DNA of 64,000 bases from Latrodectus hesperus. Lineage: Eukaryota > Arthropoda > Arachnida > Araneae > Theridiidae. Position numbers and translations under genes: made by a program. This document shows positions 1 through 12,348 of the stretch, piece by piece. The stretch is from contig CM075857.1 of NCBI GenBank assembly GCA_037975125.1, positions 26,518,082-26,582,081 on the forward strand. Direction: 5' to 3'. Position 1 is the stretch's first letter, and every line of letters begins with the position of its first letter. The notes beneath the pieces were generated by a model that did not search any database, was not told the DNA's origin, and worked only from the letters and a program-made list of their open reading frames with translations.

Positions 1-109
1 AAGTAAATATGTACATCTTTTCATCATTTGCCATGTAGCGAAAATCCAACATGAAAGATAAGCTTTTTGAAGCCATAATAAAAAAAGTTGCTGAGTAGGG
101 AAGTTATAA

Positions 110-113
<4 letters not shown>

Positions 114-176
<63 letters not shown>
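114..176. repeat. (AT)n microsatellite
   Basis: An uninterrupted TA/AT dinucleotide run of about 63 bases. It abuts the 3' end of the adjacent minus-strand SINE-A copy. Confidence 0.98.
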
Positions 177-178
<2 letters not shown>

Positions 179-342
179 TCTGCTACCTCTAGAGATATCA
201 TTTCACACAGAAGATGTTGCGACAGTGGCATATTTGACGTGCTCAGCCTCCATTAGCGAACACAAAGGATCTTTGGTAGGGTCAGGATATTGAAAACCAC
301 TCCTTTCCGATGATGAAAACAACCAAGCCCCAGTGGCCACGA
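177..342 (-). mobile_element. SINE-A fragment (tRNA-derived), minus strand
   Basis: The reverse complement matches the 5' two-thirds of the SINE at 53357-53671. It has a GGCC-starting tRNA-like head, the block equivalent to 'cggaagttagtggttt', the CACTAATGG-type motif, and the 'gaaatgatatctct' body. The 3' part is missing and the copy stops at the (AT)n tract. TSDs are not visible. It is one of at least eight related copies in this window. SINE-A is a working name used here only. Confidence 0.8.
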
Positions 343-602
343 CAAACTGTAAGTGAACATTCCACTCTTGACGATAATTTTGGTTTAGTTTTGATAGAGA
401 GGACTGCGAAAATCAATTAACATTTAAACTTTTATATTATTCTAAGAACTCAAAATATTTGTTCGAGAAAATTCTTCATTGTTTTCTAATGCTAAAAAAT
501 TGCGGTTTACGATTCTGAGTTTTGATAACTAATGACTGGAATTTGGATGACGAAGAAATAAGAACTCAGATTTATGTCTTTAAAATATAGAAATAAATAA
601 AA

Positions 603-1093
603 ATGAACAGAGAAGAACAGCTGAAACTCAATTTCAATACGAATTCGATTTTGATAACGACAGCAAAAATCATTTTTCATCTATTTCTCATTCATACAAG
701 GCTTTTCCAAACCACTGGAATTCATTCTTTACTTACTCCTTTTTCATTCTCTCGTTTCTTCATTAATAATCACAGAGATGAGAGTTGCAGTGTGTCAGTT
801 CTTGTTTTCTACGCACGCGCATACGATTTGAGGCCAAGCAAAAGAAGAAGAAAAAAGCAAACTAAAGAAAACGATGAGAAGAAACCGAACTTGATTACCT
901 TCTGCTACTTATTACTTGGTCAGGTGGAGAGGCAGCAGCTATTGAATAACGGTTCTCTTCGGACTGTAACAGAACCACATCACCTTCTGCTTGAATTAAG
1001 TGGTGGGATTTTACGTCTCCCTTGGCTTATTAACTTATTTTGGGTTATTACCATCCTCTGTTTATCTCTCTGTTTCAGAATATTCCTTGAAAG
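603..1093 (+). other. open frame ending at a good splice donor; unresolved
   Basis: An ATG-started frame of 163 codons runs to the GTAAGA donor. Its last third encodes a hydrophobic stretch (about residues 133-158, rich in L, I, W and F) preceded by a basic Arg/Lys cluster (residues 80-95). Base composition in 770-1010 is less AT-rich than the flanks. Not recognised. It may be a mixture of intron and exon rather than a true coding region. Confidence 0.2.
1079..1093 (+). other. candidate 15-nt microexon with strong splice sites
   Basis: A long pyrimidine tract (about 1049-1076, CT-rich) ends in CAG at 1076-1078. Fifteen bases later there is a strong donor, AAG|GTAAGA, at 1093/1094. The intervening 15 nt would be five codons without changing frame. 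An alternative is that these bases end a longer exon beginning upstream, because an open frame (603-1093) reads through them and a second CAG/GT sits at 923/924. No neighbouring exons could be joined, so the call rests on splice consensus alone. Confidence 0.3.
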
Positions 1094-1099
1094 GTAAGA

Positions 1100-2235
1100 A
1101 ACGAAATTAAAATTATAATATTTCATTTTTAATTATTATGTTTCATTTTTAATAACATTTCTAAAAATTAGATGAAAAGAAAATATTTTAGTGAAAATTT
1201 TAAAAATATCTTTTTATTCTGTAAGTTAGATTCTTTTATGAAATCGGTCGTTATAAAATGACTATGCAAAATATTTATCTGATAGATTAATTTCCATTTA
1301 TTTTCTTGCATTTTAAAATGTATCATTAAGCAAAGACAGTGAAATTTTCATGCTGATTTTTCAGAACAAAATAATAAGAATTTAATTGAACGTCAGATAT
1401 ACTGGTAATTTTATTGTATAGAAAGCTACTAAAACTTATATAATTATAAATGTATATTTAAACAACATAGACAAATACATATTCTACATATTATTCTATT
1501 TGAAACCAAATCATAATTTTAAGACGGATATAAATTAATATCAAATTAAATCACGCAATCGAAAATATAAATGCAGTACCCCGATAAATAAATTATCTGC
1601 ATGATATTCGATAGTTTAAACTACTGCATACCATGACAAGCTACATTCTTGATGACAAAATTACTAATTTAAAAATAATTTTTAATATTTATTTATAAAT
1701 TTTTTCTTTTTTATTAATGAGGTAGTTAATGATATTCATTTTGCTTGAAATATTTTCTCAGTTGGTGAGGTTTTATTTTAATGATTTTTCAAGAAATTAC
1801 TATTCGAAAATTTAAGAATTTTTTCATTCATTAATAAACTACCACATCGCACATCTTTGATAAAGACATTTACTTTTTTGTAATGTAACATTATATTACC
1901 CCTATGATTCACGGTCAACGGTTTGGCAATAGAATATTGTAAAACATTTTATGCATCTTAACAGTTATTTCATACCCTGTATGATATTGCAACTAGTCAC
2001 ATAGTATTTTACGCTTCATTTTAAAATTATGAAGGTGAAAATTTTTTGTCTTCTGCATTGTGTTAGAGATATTTGGAAATTCTTCAAAAATGTTCCCTCG
2101 ATTAAGAGTCTTGATTTTCTCATTCTGCTTACGGTGATTTTTAAGCGAAAAAAGCATTTTTTACCAATTAATTTTTACTCAAACTTTTTTCAGAATTCTT
2201 TTAGCTACAATAATTTTCATGCCTGTCTTTGAAAA
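1100..2235. other. AT-rich non-coding stretch
   Basis: No gene, RNA or repeat structure seen. The short frame at 2029-2232 has A/T-rich codons and no family resemblance. Confidence 0.7.
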
Positions 2236-2237
2236 AA

Positions 2238-2850
2238 TGAATACTCTCTATTTTGAAGGTTATTTATTTCGTTTGCAAACGCGATTTCTTTATTTGTAAT
2301 AGTTCGATTTACCATCGAAAAAAATATTATTAAATACAAGAAAATGAATACTAATTTTGAAGATTATATATTTCGTTTGGAAACGATTTCTTTATTTGTA
2401 ATAGTTCTATTTACCATCGAAAAAAAATATTAAATACAAGAAAAGGAATACTCTATTTTGAAGATTATATATTTCGTTTGCAAACGATTTCTTTATTTGT
2501 AATAGTTCTATTTACCATCGAAAAAAATATTATTAAATACAAGAAAATGAATACTCATTTTGAAGATTATATATTTCGTTTGCAAACGATTTCTATATTT
2601 GTAATAGTTCTATTTACCATCGAAAAAAATATTATATACAAGAAAATGAATACTCATTTTGAAGATTATATATTTCGTTTGCAAACGATTTCTTTATTTG
2701 TAATAGTTCTATTTACCATCGAAAAAAATATTATTAAATACAAGAAAATGAATACTCTATTTTGAAGATTATTTATTTCGTTTGCAAGCAATTTCTCCAT
2801 TTGTAATAGTTCTATTTACCATCGAAAAAATAATATTAAATACAAGAAGC
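2238..2850. repeat. ~102-bp minisatellite, six units, with a 12-bp palindrome in each
   Basis: Six head-to-tail units start their core motif at 2270, 2374, 2475, 2578, 2677 and 2779 (spacings 104, 101, 103, 99, 102). Four of the six units carry the perfect palindrome CGTTTGCAAACG. The second and sixth have substitutions in it. The remainder contains 'taatagttctatttaccatc' and an A-rich run. Because the period is near 34 codons, one frame stays open for nearly three units (2478-2765), but this is a consequence of the repeat and not evidence for a protein. Confidence 0.95.
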
Positions 2851-2859
2851 TCACCTACA

Positions 2860-3440
2860 CAGGAATTTTGATACATAATTATTAATAGCCACATTATTTT
2901 TTCTTTAATATATGTTAAATTTACTTTTAAATTAACTTCGGAATTGTTTTAACAGTAATAATTTTCTTATCTATTTCTGAAAAAACAAGATTTTTATTTT
3001 GATGATTCTTTATTTCGAGAGCAATGGAATTTTACCTCATTATTAGTTTTACGGTGATTCAGATAATTTATCTATAGTTCAATTTTGAAATACTTTCACC
3101 AGTATTTATAGATCCGTTTTATCATGATATGCAAATTATTTTTAAAGTTAATTTCGGATTTCTTTCAATAACAATTATTTTCATGTGTCTTCCTGAAAAA
3201 TATTTTATATTTTCATGATTATTTGCTCCTTTTGTGATGGATTGCTTTTGTATCTAATTATCAGATAAATATCATGGTGATATAAATAATGTTAATTCAC
3301 ACACACCTAGGGCTGAATTTTGAAATATTTTTACAATCCCTTCACCGTGATATCTATAATTTATTTAAGGAATTTAATTTGAGAAATAAGTTCAACAGTA
3401 ATTTAAATATTAGAAATTCGCTTGTCTGAATTTTTTTCAG

Positions 3441-3499
<59 letters not shown>

Positions 3500-4280
3500 T
3501 AGTATAGATAGATAGATAGATAGATATATAGATATACATCCTATTTTGATGATTAATTAATCCATTCAAAATAGTTTTAGGTTTTTTTACACCAAGCTAT
3601 CAAGTCAATTTATCAATTAAGTAGTATTAATTCATACTTTAGACGGAAAATAATAGCAATATTTGTCTTATGACATTTATAAAGATATAGTTCTTAATAA
3701 TAACCACATATCTCTTTATTTCATACTTTAAATATCGAAATCTTTTAATTTTTCATATGATTTATTTTATTAATTAATTATAATGAAACTTGGTACCTTA
3801 GAGATTACATTTGATTATACTGCTTAATTAAATCAAAGAAACGAAAATTTTATAGTATATAGTATATTATTAGAAAAAATATATATATTGAATTAATTTT
3901 ATAATTAGAATTTATAATCACGGGCAGTTTCATACAGTGCCACTGAAATGAGATTTACAGAAAAATATAAATATTTAAGATTATTTATTTATTAAATATA
4001 AGAATATCGAATAAGTATTATAGAATTCTACCAAAAATTTTGTTAGAAATACTTTTAATATTTTTTACCCAAAGAGTTTGACAATAATTTAACGCTATAT
4101 ATATTTGACACATATCCACCACAAATAAATTTTATCATTGAATTATGCATGCATATACTTTGATCTTTGCCCTAAATGTGTTCTTTTTCCCCACTTCTGG
4201 AAATTCCCGTTTATCGTAATCTTTAGAACAACCAATAGATTCACTTTTCTTCGAACGTGAAAATTTTTTTTTAAAAAATG
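2860..4280. other. AT-rich stretch with a compound microsatellite
   Basis: Apart from the (AT)n/(GATA)n tract at 3443-3536 this stretch shows no gene or recognisable element. Confidence 0.7.
3443..3536. repeat. (AT)n followed by (GATA)n microsatellite
   Basis: About 54 bases of AT dinucleotides pass into GATA tetranucleotides from about 3497. The minus-strand frame over it encodes only alternating Ile/Tyr and was discarded. Confidence 0.97.
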
Positions 4281-4289
4281 ACATAAAAT

Positions 4290-4496
4290 ATGTCATTTTT
4301 TAAGTTCTGCGTGTTTAGCATGGCAATAATACACATGAACCTGATTGATGCGTTTTGTGGATACTATTGCGTAGCGAATACTAAAAAAACTGTGCCATAT
4401 CGAAAGGAACAGTCAGAAAACTTTCCTTTTGGCGCGTTATCATTCTTGTCGTCCTTTTGCTCGGTGTTATTTTTTTTAAGAACAAGTAAGCAGTAG
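4290..4496 (+). CDS. possible small secreted-type ORF or first exon, unrecognised
   Basis: An ATG-started frame of 68 codons begins with a hydrophobic N-terminus (residues 1-24) resembling a signal peptide. It then has GYYC and a Lys/Arg-containing segment, and ends hydrophobic with a GTAAGC donor-like site at 4485. Composition is only slightly richer in GC than the flanks. No family is recognised and no neighbouring exon fits. A chance open frame is quite possible. Confidence 0.2.
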   Translation: MSFFKFCVFSMAIIHMNLIDAFCGYYCVANTKKTVPYRKEQSENFPFGALSFLSSFCSVLFFLRTSKQ

Positions 4497-4499
4497 CTG

Positions 4500-7400
4500 T
4501 CATATTTTGCTGTAAATCCTCTCTCTGTTCGTGACGCTACGTATAATTCGCGCTGAACTCTTTTATTCTACTGACCTAAAACTTGGCTTCTTATGTTCTG
4601 AGATGAGAAAAGTCATGTCCATATTCTTGAAGATTTATTAACTTTTTGGGGAGAAATAAATGTTTAACTGAAGCAGAGTCAATACATCAATTTGAAAATT
4701 TTAATAGCTTGAAAGTAATGGCCGTTATTTTTATTTTTCATTTTCATACTAAAAAAATATTAAATTCGAAACATCTTCATTTTCACTTGTTTCTTCCTGT
4801 TATTTGGAATTTGTATTAAAATGCCAAACAAGTAAATATTACTTCAAGCCAAATAAATGAACCGATTCGTAATATAAATGAATAAGTTTTAAAATATTGT
4901 TCTGATAAAAAATTATTCAATATTTGAAATAAATTCTGGATCAGAATATTTTCCAAAATAAATAAATAAATAAATAAAAACTGAGGACTTGTCAAATCAA
5001 CTGATAAATACGTGGTGACCAAGACAAAACATGCTGTATGAAACGTTTGTTATACAATTTGTATTCGATGTATGGAAAAGATTCATCCATAAACGAGGCT
5101 CAAAATTATAAAGTTTTCTTTGTTCAACTACATTATTTCTAAATGAGCTTAACAGATGGCATAAAATATGTCCAATACCTATTTAATTTCTCTAGGTATC
5201 TGTTAGCATCTGTGGCTTAACTCCTTCAAGTGTAGCAAAATATGGCCCATCCAAAGTTTTCACTGTTGTTGGCGCTAAATAACAAACTTTTCCGCTAGCA
5301 GTAGAAAACTACATGGCAAATACATAGTTGTTACTTGGATAAAGTATCTGTGTTTCTTTAAACAAGAGTTCAGTTCTAATAGTTATTTCTCTGTTTTTAT
5401 CCAACAAAATGGTAAAAAGGTGGAACTTAACCACCATGCAACAAAATGCTATTGAACGTTTTCAAAGTTTTGGATTTCTGGCACACATGTAACAAACAAT
5501 GCGCCAATGAAGTACAATAAGAAGTTACTTGAAGTCAGACAAACAATGGCTTTAAGTTGAAAAACAAGTTGCAAAAAACTTGGTTGGAGAATTCCAATAT
5601 TGCTGTTTTGACTGCATCTAAGTTTCATTATTGTTGGAGGAAAAAAAGCCAATATTGAATAGGGTATATTATTTGTTTTTAAGCTATTGATTTGAATAGC
5701 TCTCTCTCTCTCTCTCCTTTATTGTTGTTGCAATTAAAATAATACATTTATATTTCATTCATGTTTAATTATTTTTGCAAATAAATTATCCTACAATTTT
5801 TATTTTTCGCATGTTTGAAAATATTAATTTCACCTTTAAAAAATAATCTGATTTTAAATCTCATTAAATATGCATTAGGAAAAAATGTAAAACAATTTGT
5901 CTATTTGAAGCTATTTGTGCCAATTTTCTTATGATCGATGTGATATCTACCATAGAGTACATCCTTTACTTTTACATATCTACCATAGAGTACATCCTTT
6001 ACTTAACATATTAACACAGAAAGAAATGAAAAAGAGTCAAGCCGTCGGAATAGCTCAAGAAATAAACTACTTCTAATTTCAATATTTTCTATTTTATCTG
6101 GTTTTAGTATGTGCAATAAAATAAAAATAAATCAAAATCAATTTAGCATTACAAATTGAGGTAAATGAACTTCAGGAAAATAAAATTTTTTATAATTAAT
6201 ATTTATCTTATACATAAAAAAATTAATTGGTTTGTTTATTATTTGTGTTTAAGTTGCTTCTAATTAGGGGCTTTGGTCTTACATATCTTGCATATTTTCT
6301 TAGTAAGCCTTTTTTTCTCTCTTATTAATAACAAAATTTACTGAAGACGCTTGAAGCATATGAAATTTCCAATTTTTAGTCTTTGGCAAATTTTGTTTCG
6401 TGACTCAACCAAAGTAATGAAAGTAGTAGAAATTTGTGTAGAAAAAAAAGTAATATATTACTTTCGGCGGTTGCTTTCGAATCGAAAGTAAAAACTCGGA
6501 TATTCTTTAGCGAAACGCTTAAACTCGTGGAAGGCTCGTTTCCTGATAAATTAAGTTTATAATATTTGCGATTTCACCGCTCTTTGTAATTATGATATTT
6601 CTGTATTCATAGGTCTTTTATAGCCAAAACAGTTTCCGTTTCTATAGAAGATCTGTTAACTAAATGAAATTGATGTCCATTAGCACTTATCTATGAACTT
6701 TTGTTGATTTCATGGATTCTATGGGCTGTTTTATGAGCTAATCTTTCATATGTGACGATTCTTATAAATGCTTAAAGTTTGTTCCATGGCAAAATTATTT
6801 GTCGTCAAAATTATTAAAAAGTGAACTTTTCAATAAAATATTTGCGAGAAAAATGTTTATAATTATGGGCGTGTTTGGAAATTTAAGACTTCAAAGATCC
6901 AATTTTTCAGACTATTGGACGTCTTCATCTTGGTTTTCATATCGATAAAATATTTTTACTAAAGGCAACCATTTATCGTAAAAGTAATATAATTCACTTA
7001 TTTCATACTTTTTTGATAATTTCGAGGAATTGTTCATCTTTAAAATTTCATGAATTTGATCAATTTTCCTAAAAGTCAGTAGTTTATTTAAAAAATGGGA
7101 GATGAGAAATATGTTTTACACGTATCATATTTATAATTTAGGTCAAAATATACTGAGAAAATTGAATTATCAAAAAAATTAGCTTTTACTTAAAAAAAAA
7201 AACCACAGCACATATTTATTTATATAAAAAGCTTTGTGGATATCGTCAAAATCACAAGAGAATTGTAGAATTCGACTGCAGCGGCTCTTTATAGTAAAAA
7301 TGTAGAGATTATCATGCAAGAAAGATAAGTTCTTTCGACATAATGATCTCTGAGTGGGACAAAGGAAGTCAAACAAAAATTTCTTTTTCGTAGACTAAGA

Positions 7401-8170
7401 CCATGAATAACCCCCAATTCGGCGCCATATTATTAGCGATGTTGGTTTAATTCTGGCAACCTAAAAATTTTTGGCTCCATCTTGTTTTTTCAAACATGTT
7501 GAAGACCCGCTTGGCGACAAAATTTACAATTTTTTTCACGCTTGGTCAATTTTCGGCAAAGGGCACCCTAAGGTATATTGTTCCCTATATTGACACTTAA
7601 ACGGACTTCTTGCAAATTTCATGATTGACTCTGGGTCAAGTATTTGTAATTTTTACATTAACATTGCATAACTTCATAATAGATTATTGTCCATTTCCTA
7701 GAATAAAATCCCGAAGAAACACAATATTAACAGTAAAATGCGATAGGAAAAATGGTAGTGTCATCTAGCTAGGCCTTTTGCTCGCAGGAAACGGAAATGC
7801 CGTATAAGAAAGCAATCTAACACTTATTTACCAAAAAATTAAAATCTCGAACTAGTACAAAGTCAGATCCATGTTTTATCCAATCTAAATTTAACAAAAA
7901 GCATTTTTTTTTACCTAATTCTTATTTTAGAATAAAAAGAAATAAATGTAGTATAAGGCATTTTTAATTACTTCTTGATCTCATAAACCAATCAAAATAT
8001 TTACTTTTCTTCTCTTCTTATGGAAACACAGCTTTCAAAGTATTCCTAGTCACATAACAACAATTGAAAAAAATGTTACCTTACCTTAACTGTAACCTTA
8101 ACTTTTTTACCTTAACTGTTTATACAATGAAAAAAAAAATGATCTAATTTTGAAAGAGGATCATTTCGTT
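4500..8170. other. AT-rich non-coding stretch
   Basis: Contains a 33-bp tandem duplication (5943-6008), a (TC)n run near 5700 and A/T homopolymers. The minus frames at 4816-5022 and 5449-5652 and the plus frames here lack coding composition or family motifs. Nothing else is supported. Confidence 0.65.
5943..6008. repeat. 33-bp tandem duplication
   Basis: Two head-to-tail copies containing 'atctaccatagagtacatcc', with starts separated by 33 bases. Confidence 0.9.
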
Positions 8171-8173
8171 TAG

Positions 8174-8503
8174 AAAAACAAATTGTCGTATTTCATCGAA
8201 CGCTTTAAATGTTCTGTGTCGTCGAAGTTCTGGGTGTGTCATGGCAAACGCGACGATTGCATGCGTGGTATTATGACCTTGAGAGAGGACAGGGACAGGG
8301 TGCTCGCCTTTTGCAAACGACATATTAACGGAACTGAGTGTCGATACCGATCACTTAACGGATCAACAGATGTAAATTTGGATCCGAAGCCCGTCTTCCA
8401 ATTCAGACTCGTACAGGGCAGTGTCGTCAGCGCGACACACTTTTCTCAGATGTGTCAAGAAGCTCGTTTTCGGCTGACGACCTTCTGGGACGGAGGAAAT
8501 TAA
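8174..8503 (+). CDS. candidate terminal exon of an unrecognised Cys-rich, probably secreted or extracellular protein
   Basis: An acceptor-like 'catttcgtttag' ends at 8173 and is followed by 109 open codons in phase 0 and TAA at 8501. The stretch has markedly higher GC and C/G-rich third positions than its AT-rich surroundings, which is typical of selected coding sequence. The peptide has six cysteines (about residues 13, 22, 29, 47, 56 and 94), two N-glycosylation sequons (NGT at 52, NGS at 62), several Trp/Arg residues and no long hydrophobic segment. An even cysteine number with sequons suggests a disulfide-bonded extracellular domain (inference). No family is recognised. No upstream exon in this window joins it with confidence. 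It could also be a transposon-derived fragment. Confidence 0.45.
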   Translation, partial: KNKLSYFIERFKCSVSSKFWVCHGKRDDCMRGIMTLREDRDRVLAFCKRHINGTECRYRSLNGSTDVNLDPKPVFQFRLVQGSVVSATHFSQMCQEARFRLTTFWDGGN

Positions 8504-8599
8504 CTAATTATCTGGCGTTTTCAGCTCGGTGGTGCACTTTCCAGAGATAAATATTCATTTATTCGATCTTTTATTCAATTTGGAAATCAAAATTCTTTT

Positions 8600-11590
8600 T
8601 CAAGAAAAATTTCATTTTTAGCTGCTATACGCGTTGTAAATATCGGTATTTTTGATATTTGTGTCTGATAATAATCTCCGATGTTTTTAAATGATATTTG
8701 TACTATTTTTAACGAGTAAAAAATGTAACTAGCTGTAATGATTTCAGCTATTTTATTATACTCTAATTTAATGAATAATTACCGTGATTGGATTTATTTA
8801 TTTAAATATTTTCATTCTTTATATTTGTATTCTTTCAGTTAATTATAAATTATTTAGCCGCAAGTTTAATAACGAACGAATGATACATCATTCAAAAATT
8901 CCTGTTCTTTCTAATTTGTGTGTCCGGTTTTTCCTAAATATATATTTCAGTAATTTATTAAATTTTAAATCTTTATTAAACTTTATTTAAAATTTTAGAC
9001 AACCATATATACACGCACATATATATGTAGGCATAATGTAGCATGCAATACAACCCAGTAATAGAATTTTGGTTAAAATCCACTAATATCAAAACTTAAA
9101 TATTTGGCATAGTTAATGTCAAATAAAAAAATGAACACTTAATATAAACAAAGGACTATTGTAAGTTCTAAAAGTAAACAAAATGTATTTAACTGTTATT
9201 CGATTAAGCATTAATTAAAAACATCGATTAAGATGTATAATCGATGTTTTTTTAATGTTTTTAATTTAACATTTTCAAGATTCATGCAACTTTAAAAGTA
9301 AAAAAATAAGATGAAATATGCTAAAAATTTGTAAATTACATCTTAAAGAATAAAATTACCACATTAAAGTCAAATATAATAACGTGTTGACAAGTTACCT
9401 TTAAAAATGTCAATCAGATTTAGATATTCAGTTGAAATAATTTAAAATAGCTAAATGTCGGTTCATTTATTATATATTGCATATATCTTTGAGATAATGA
9501 TTTTTTTATTAATGAATGAGTAAAAAATGTCTGTTTTATTTTAAAATAAATGTGAGAGAAATTGAATCAAATAATATTTATACCATATATCAACAGATAG
9601 TTTTTAAAGTGATACCTTACAAAACAAATTTAAAACTTCAACTGTTAGTACTCTCATATGACTGAATGCTTCAGACAAGGAACTTTCTCTGTAGCGTAGA
9701 ATAGAAAAACTCTTTATAAATACTGGAGATAGAAAATGATTTTTAAGTGTTGCTTGGAAAATGCAGGAAATCAAGGAAGAAATACATGTTCATGAACAAA
9801 AACTTTTAATTTTTGTTCAATAAAGTACGATATCAATACTTTTCAAATATTTTATTCCAACATCACGATATGTGAGAAGTTTACTCAAATGATCAATAAA
9901 ATATTCCGAAGTTACACTTTAAAACACTTTAAAAACTTTACTTTTGAATACATTTTTCAACTTTTCATATGCAAATAATTGTTTTGATATTTGCATACTG
10001 TTCCTCGGTCAAGCAATTTTGAACAACTTACTGGAACATAATATTTACCAATGTTTATCAATAACTTTAATTACTTGTTCAAAAATGTAAAGACATCGTC
10101 TAATTTCATATTTTTAAACTTTTTTCCAATTAAAATATAATTTTTGAAGCATACATAATTTGTTAGATTCACTTTTATTTTCAATTTCATTGCATTTATT
10201 TACATTTAACACATAAGCAGCAATGGTTGGTGAATTAATTTCTCTAATCTGTGTGATTCGAGAATAGTTTTAAGATTAAGATGGCGCTGTTTAATTATCG
10301 CATTACAGGGTTCTACTTGCCAGTAAAGAATTGGGAATCAAGTATTCCTGCTATATAATTTTGTTATAGTGTAGCGACCTCTATGTTTCCTCTTCATCTA
10401 ATTTTTAATTTCTGTACTTTTTAATTTTCCTTAAGATGGCAACAGAAGTTTTTGTTTACCAAAAAAGGAGTTGTGTTTTTATATAGAAACGACGGATTGG
10501 TATCAAGAAGGAAAAAAAAGGAGTTTTGTTCTTTTTTTAATCATCTAGTTTTATTCATTTAGAGTTAAAAGTTTCTCGTGTATTAAAGAAAATAATTTCA
10601 ATACTTAAAGCAATTTTGCCATATATAAGGCGGTTATCTCTATATGTGTAAGACAGGGTATTAGTTACATATTTTGTAACGTAAAAATACTTGTAGCTTT
10701 GGTGATAAGTAAATAATGTAATGAATGCCATTTGAGCACATTTTTAAAAAAAAATAAGTGCATATTTGCTGAAAATTTTCTATAAATTTACCTTAAAATT
10801 TTATTTTTGGTACCAAGAAGCACCAGTGCTGAGCTAAAAGAAAACCTATGTAGGATTCATATATTTTTCAGGACATAAAATTGCAATTTTTATTTAACCT
10901 TTTTCATGTGAAACCCTTGATAATTTGTAAAAAGAACTTTTAGTGATATTTTATGATTTGAAAATTAAAGACTATTGACAAATCTTATTCATGTTATAAG
11001 CATTTTTGTTCACGATCAATAATATTTACTATATCATAGGTATCGCTGTTTGCACAGTAAAATTAAACATATTCTTGGTATACGCTTTATTTTACTGAAC
11101 ACACAGCACTGTTAAATAATTTAATTTGCAAGAAAACACTAATCTTCATATAACAGTATTAAGCCTCATTCTCATTCTAAAATAACGCATCATTTACCAA
11201 TTATGATGTTTAATTTTCATCTTTCTATGCTGTTATTAGTTAGCAAAATTTACACTAGTGCTGAATTTTATTTTAAACTCAAACTCTAGATTACATTCTC
11301 TGTTGGAATTCCTTTCATAAACATAAAAATTATTACAAAATAATGGCAACAAGTTTTCCTCTTCATTGACTCCAGATAGGAATTATATTTTCTATTTCAG
11401 CTGTACTCGATCGATATGAGGAATATTTTAGCACCTTTTTTTTTTAACTATTTACTTTGCAGAAACAATCTGAAAAATAAACTAAAAGAGCTGCTTAAAA
11501 TATTTACCTTTCAATTTAGGAATCCATTTATTATTTAATATTGTAACTATTACTTGGAACTTTTCACACATAATATATGAATTAAAAGAA
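8600..11590. other. AT-rich non-coding stretch
   Basis: No gene seen. Short ATG frames near 10282 and 10436 (both following 'aagatggc') close after 25 codons or fewer. The inverted repeat at 9209-9257 is listed separately. Confidence 0.65.
9209..9257. repeat. inverted repeat / hairpin
   Basis: A perfect 14-bp inner stem flanks a 7-nt loop (AGATGTA). With one 2-nt indel the pairing extends to about 20 bp. It could be a palindromic mobile remnant or a replication-slippage product. Confidence 0.85.
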
Positions 11591-12084
11591 GTCTTTAAAA
11601 TGAAAGTTGCACTAACTACTTGCACCTCTGTTTTCTTTACTTTCTTAGAGTTATATCAGTTCTCAAAGAACAATCAGTTTATTGAATATTTAACAAAAGA
11701 TTCACTGGTTTCTAAAGTAATATCAGTCGCAATCATCTCTTTATTTTCTTTAATACAAACTTCTTTTAGTGCACTAAGCCCTGATTGGCATTTAGGCTTA
11801 TGCTTGCCAACACAATCAACAGAAAATTTCTATTGAGGTCTTTATTGGTCAGTCACTCAGTGGCAACAGTCCATAATTTCGAATTGTCCGAGTGAAACGA
11901 ACCGTGGTGCGGGATGAAGTGGAGGCTAACAAGAGAATTTTCCCGTGTTTTACAGCTTTGTCAAGGAGATTTCTGTGGTCGGTTCTTAAATCCTTTCTAT
12001 GCCGCATTGTTCTCAGGACAAATATCTTTCACAAGCTGTTCCCTCAATAATAAATCGAGTGTCATCCCAACTCTCCTTCTACGC

Positions 12085-12290
12085 TTACTTTTTATCGTTT
12101 GCGCAAACGAACTAGAACCATCGGATACATAAGAAAATCGCTTTGCTACATTTAAGCGGAAGTGAAATGAAAAGATCGGAAGCACTTGCATGGGTTTTTC
12201 TTTACCAATTGTCCACTAAAGATTATTTATATTGCATCGAATTTCGAACTTCAAGTCACGTCTATTCTCCTATGCAATTATTTCAATTTG

Positions 12291-12348
<58 letters not shown>

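Noticed and set aside
2478..2765. Repetitive 95-aa frame in the 102-bp minisatellite
   Set aside because: The frame stays open because the period is near a multiple of three. Units outside it shift frame, and composition is that of the repeat.
5449..5652. Minus ORF of 67 codons in a slightly GC-richer area
   Set aside because: No start context, splice site or recognisable motif, and codon use resembles the background.
8085..8125. Telomere-like 'cttaccttaactgtaacctt' words
   Set aside because: Irregular, two to three partial units, and not the arthropod TTAGG repeat.
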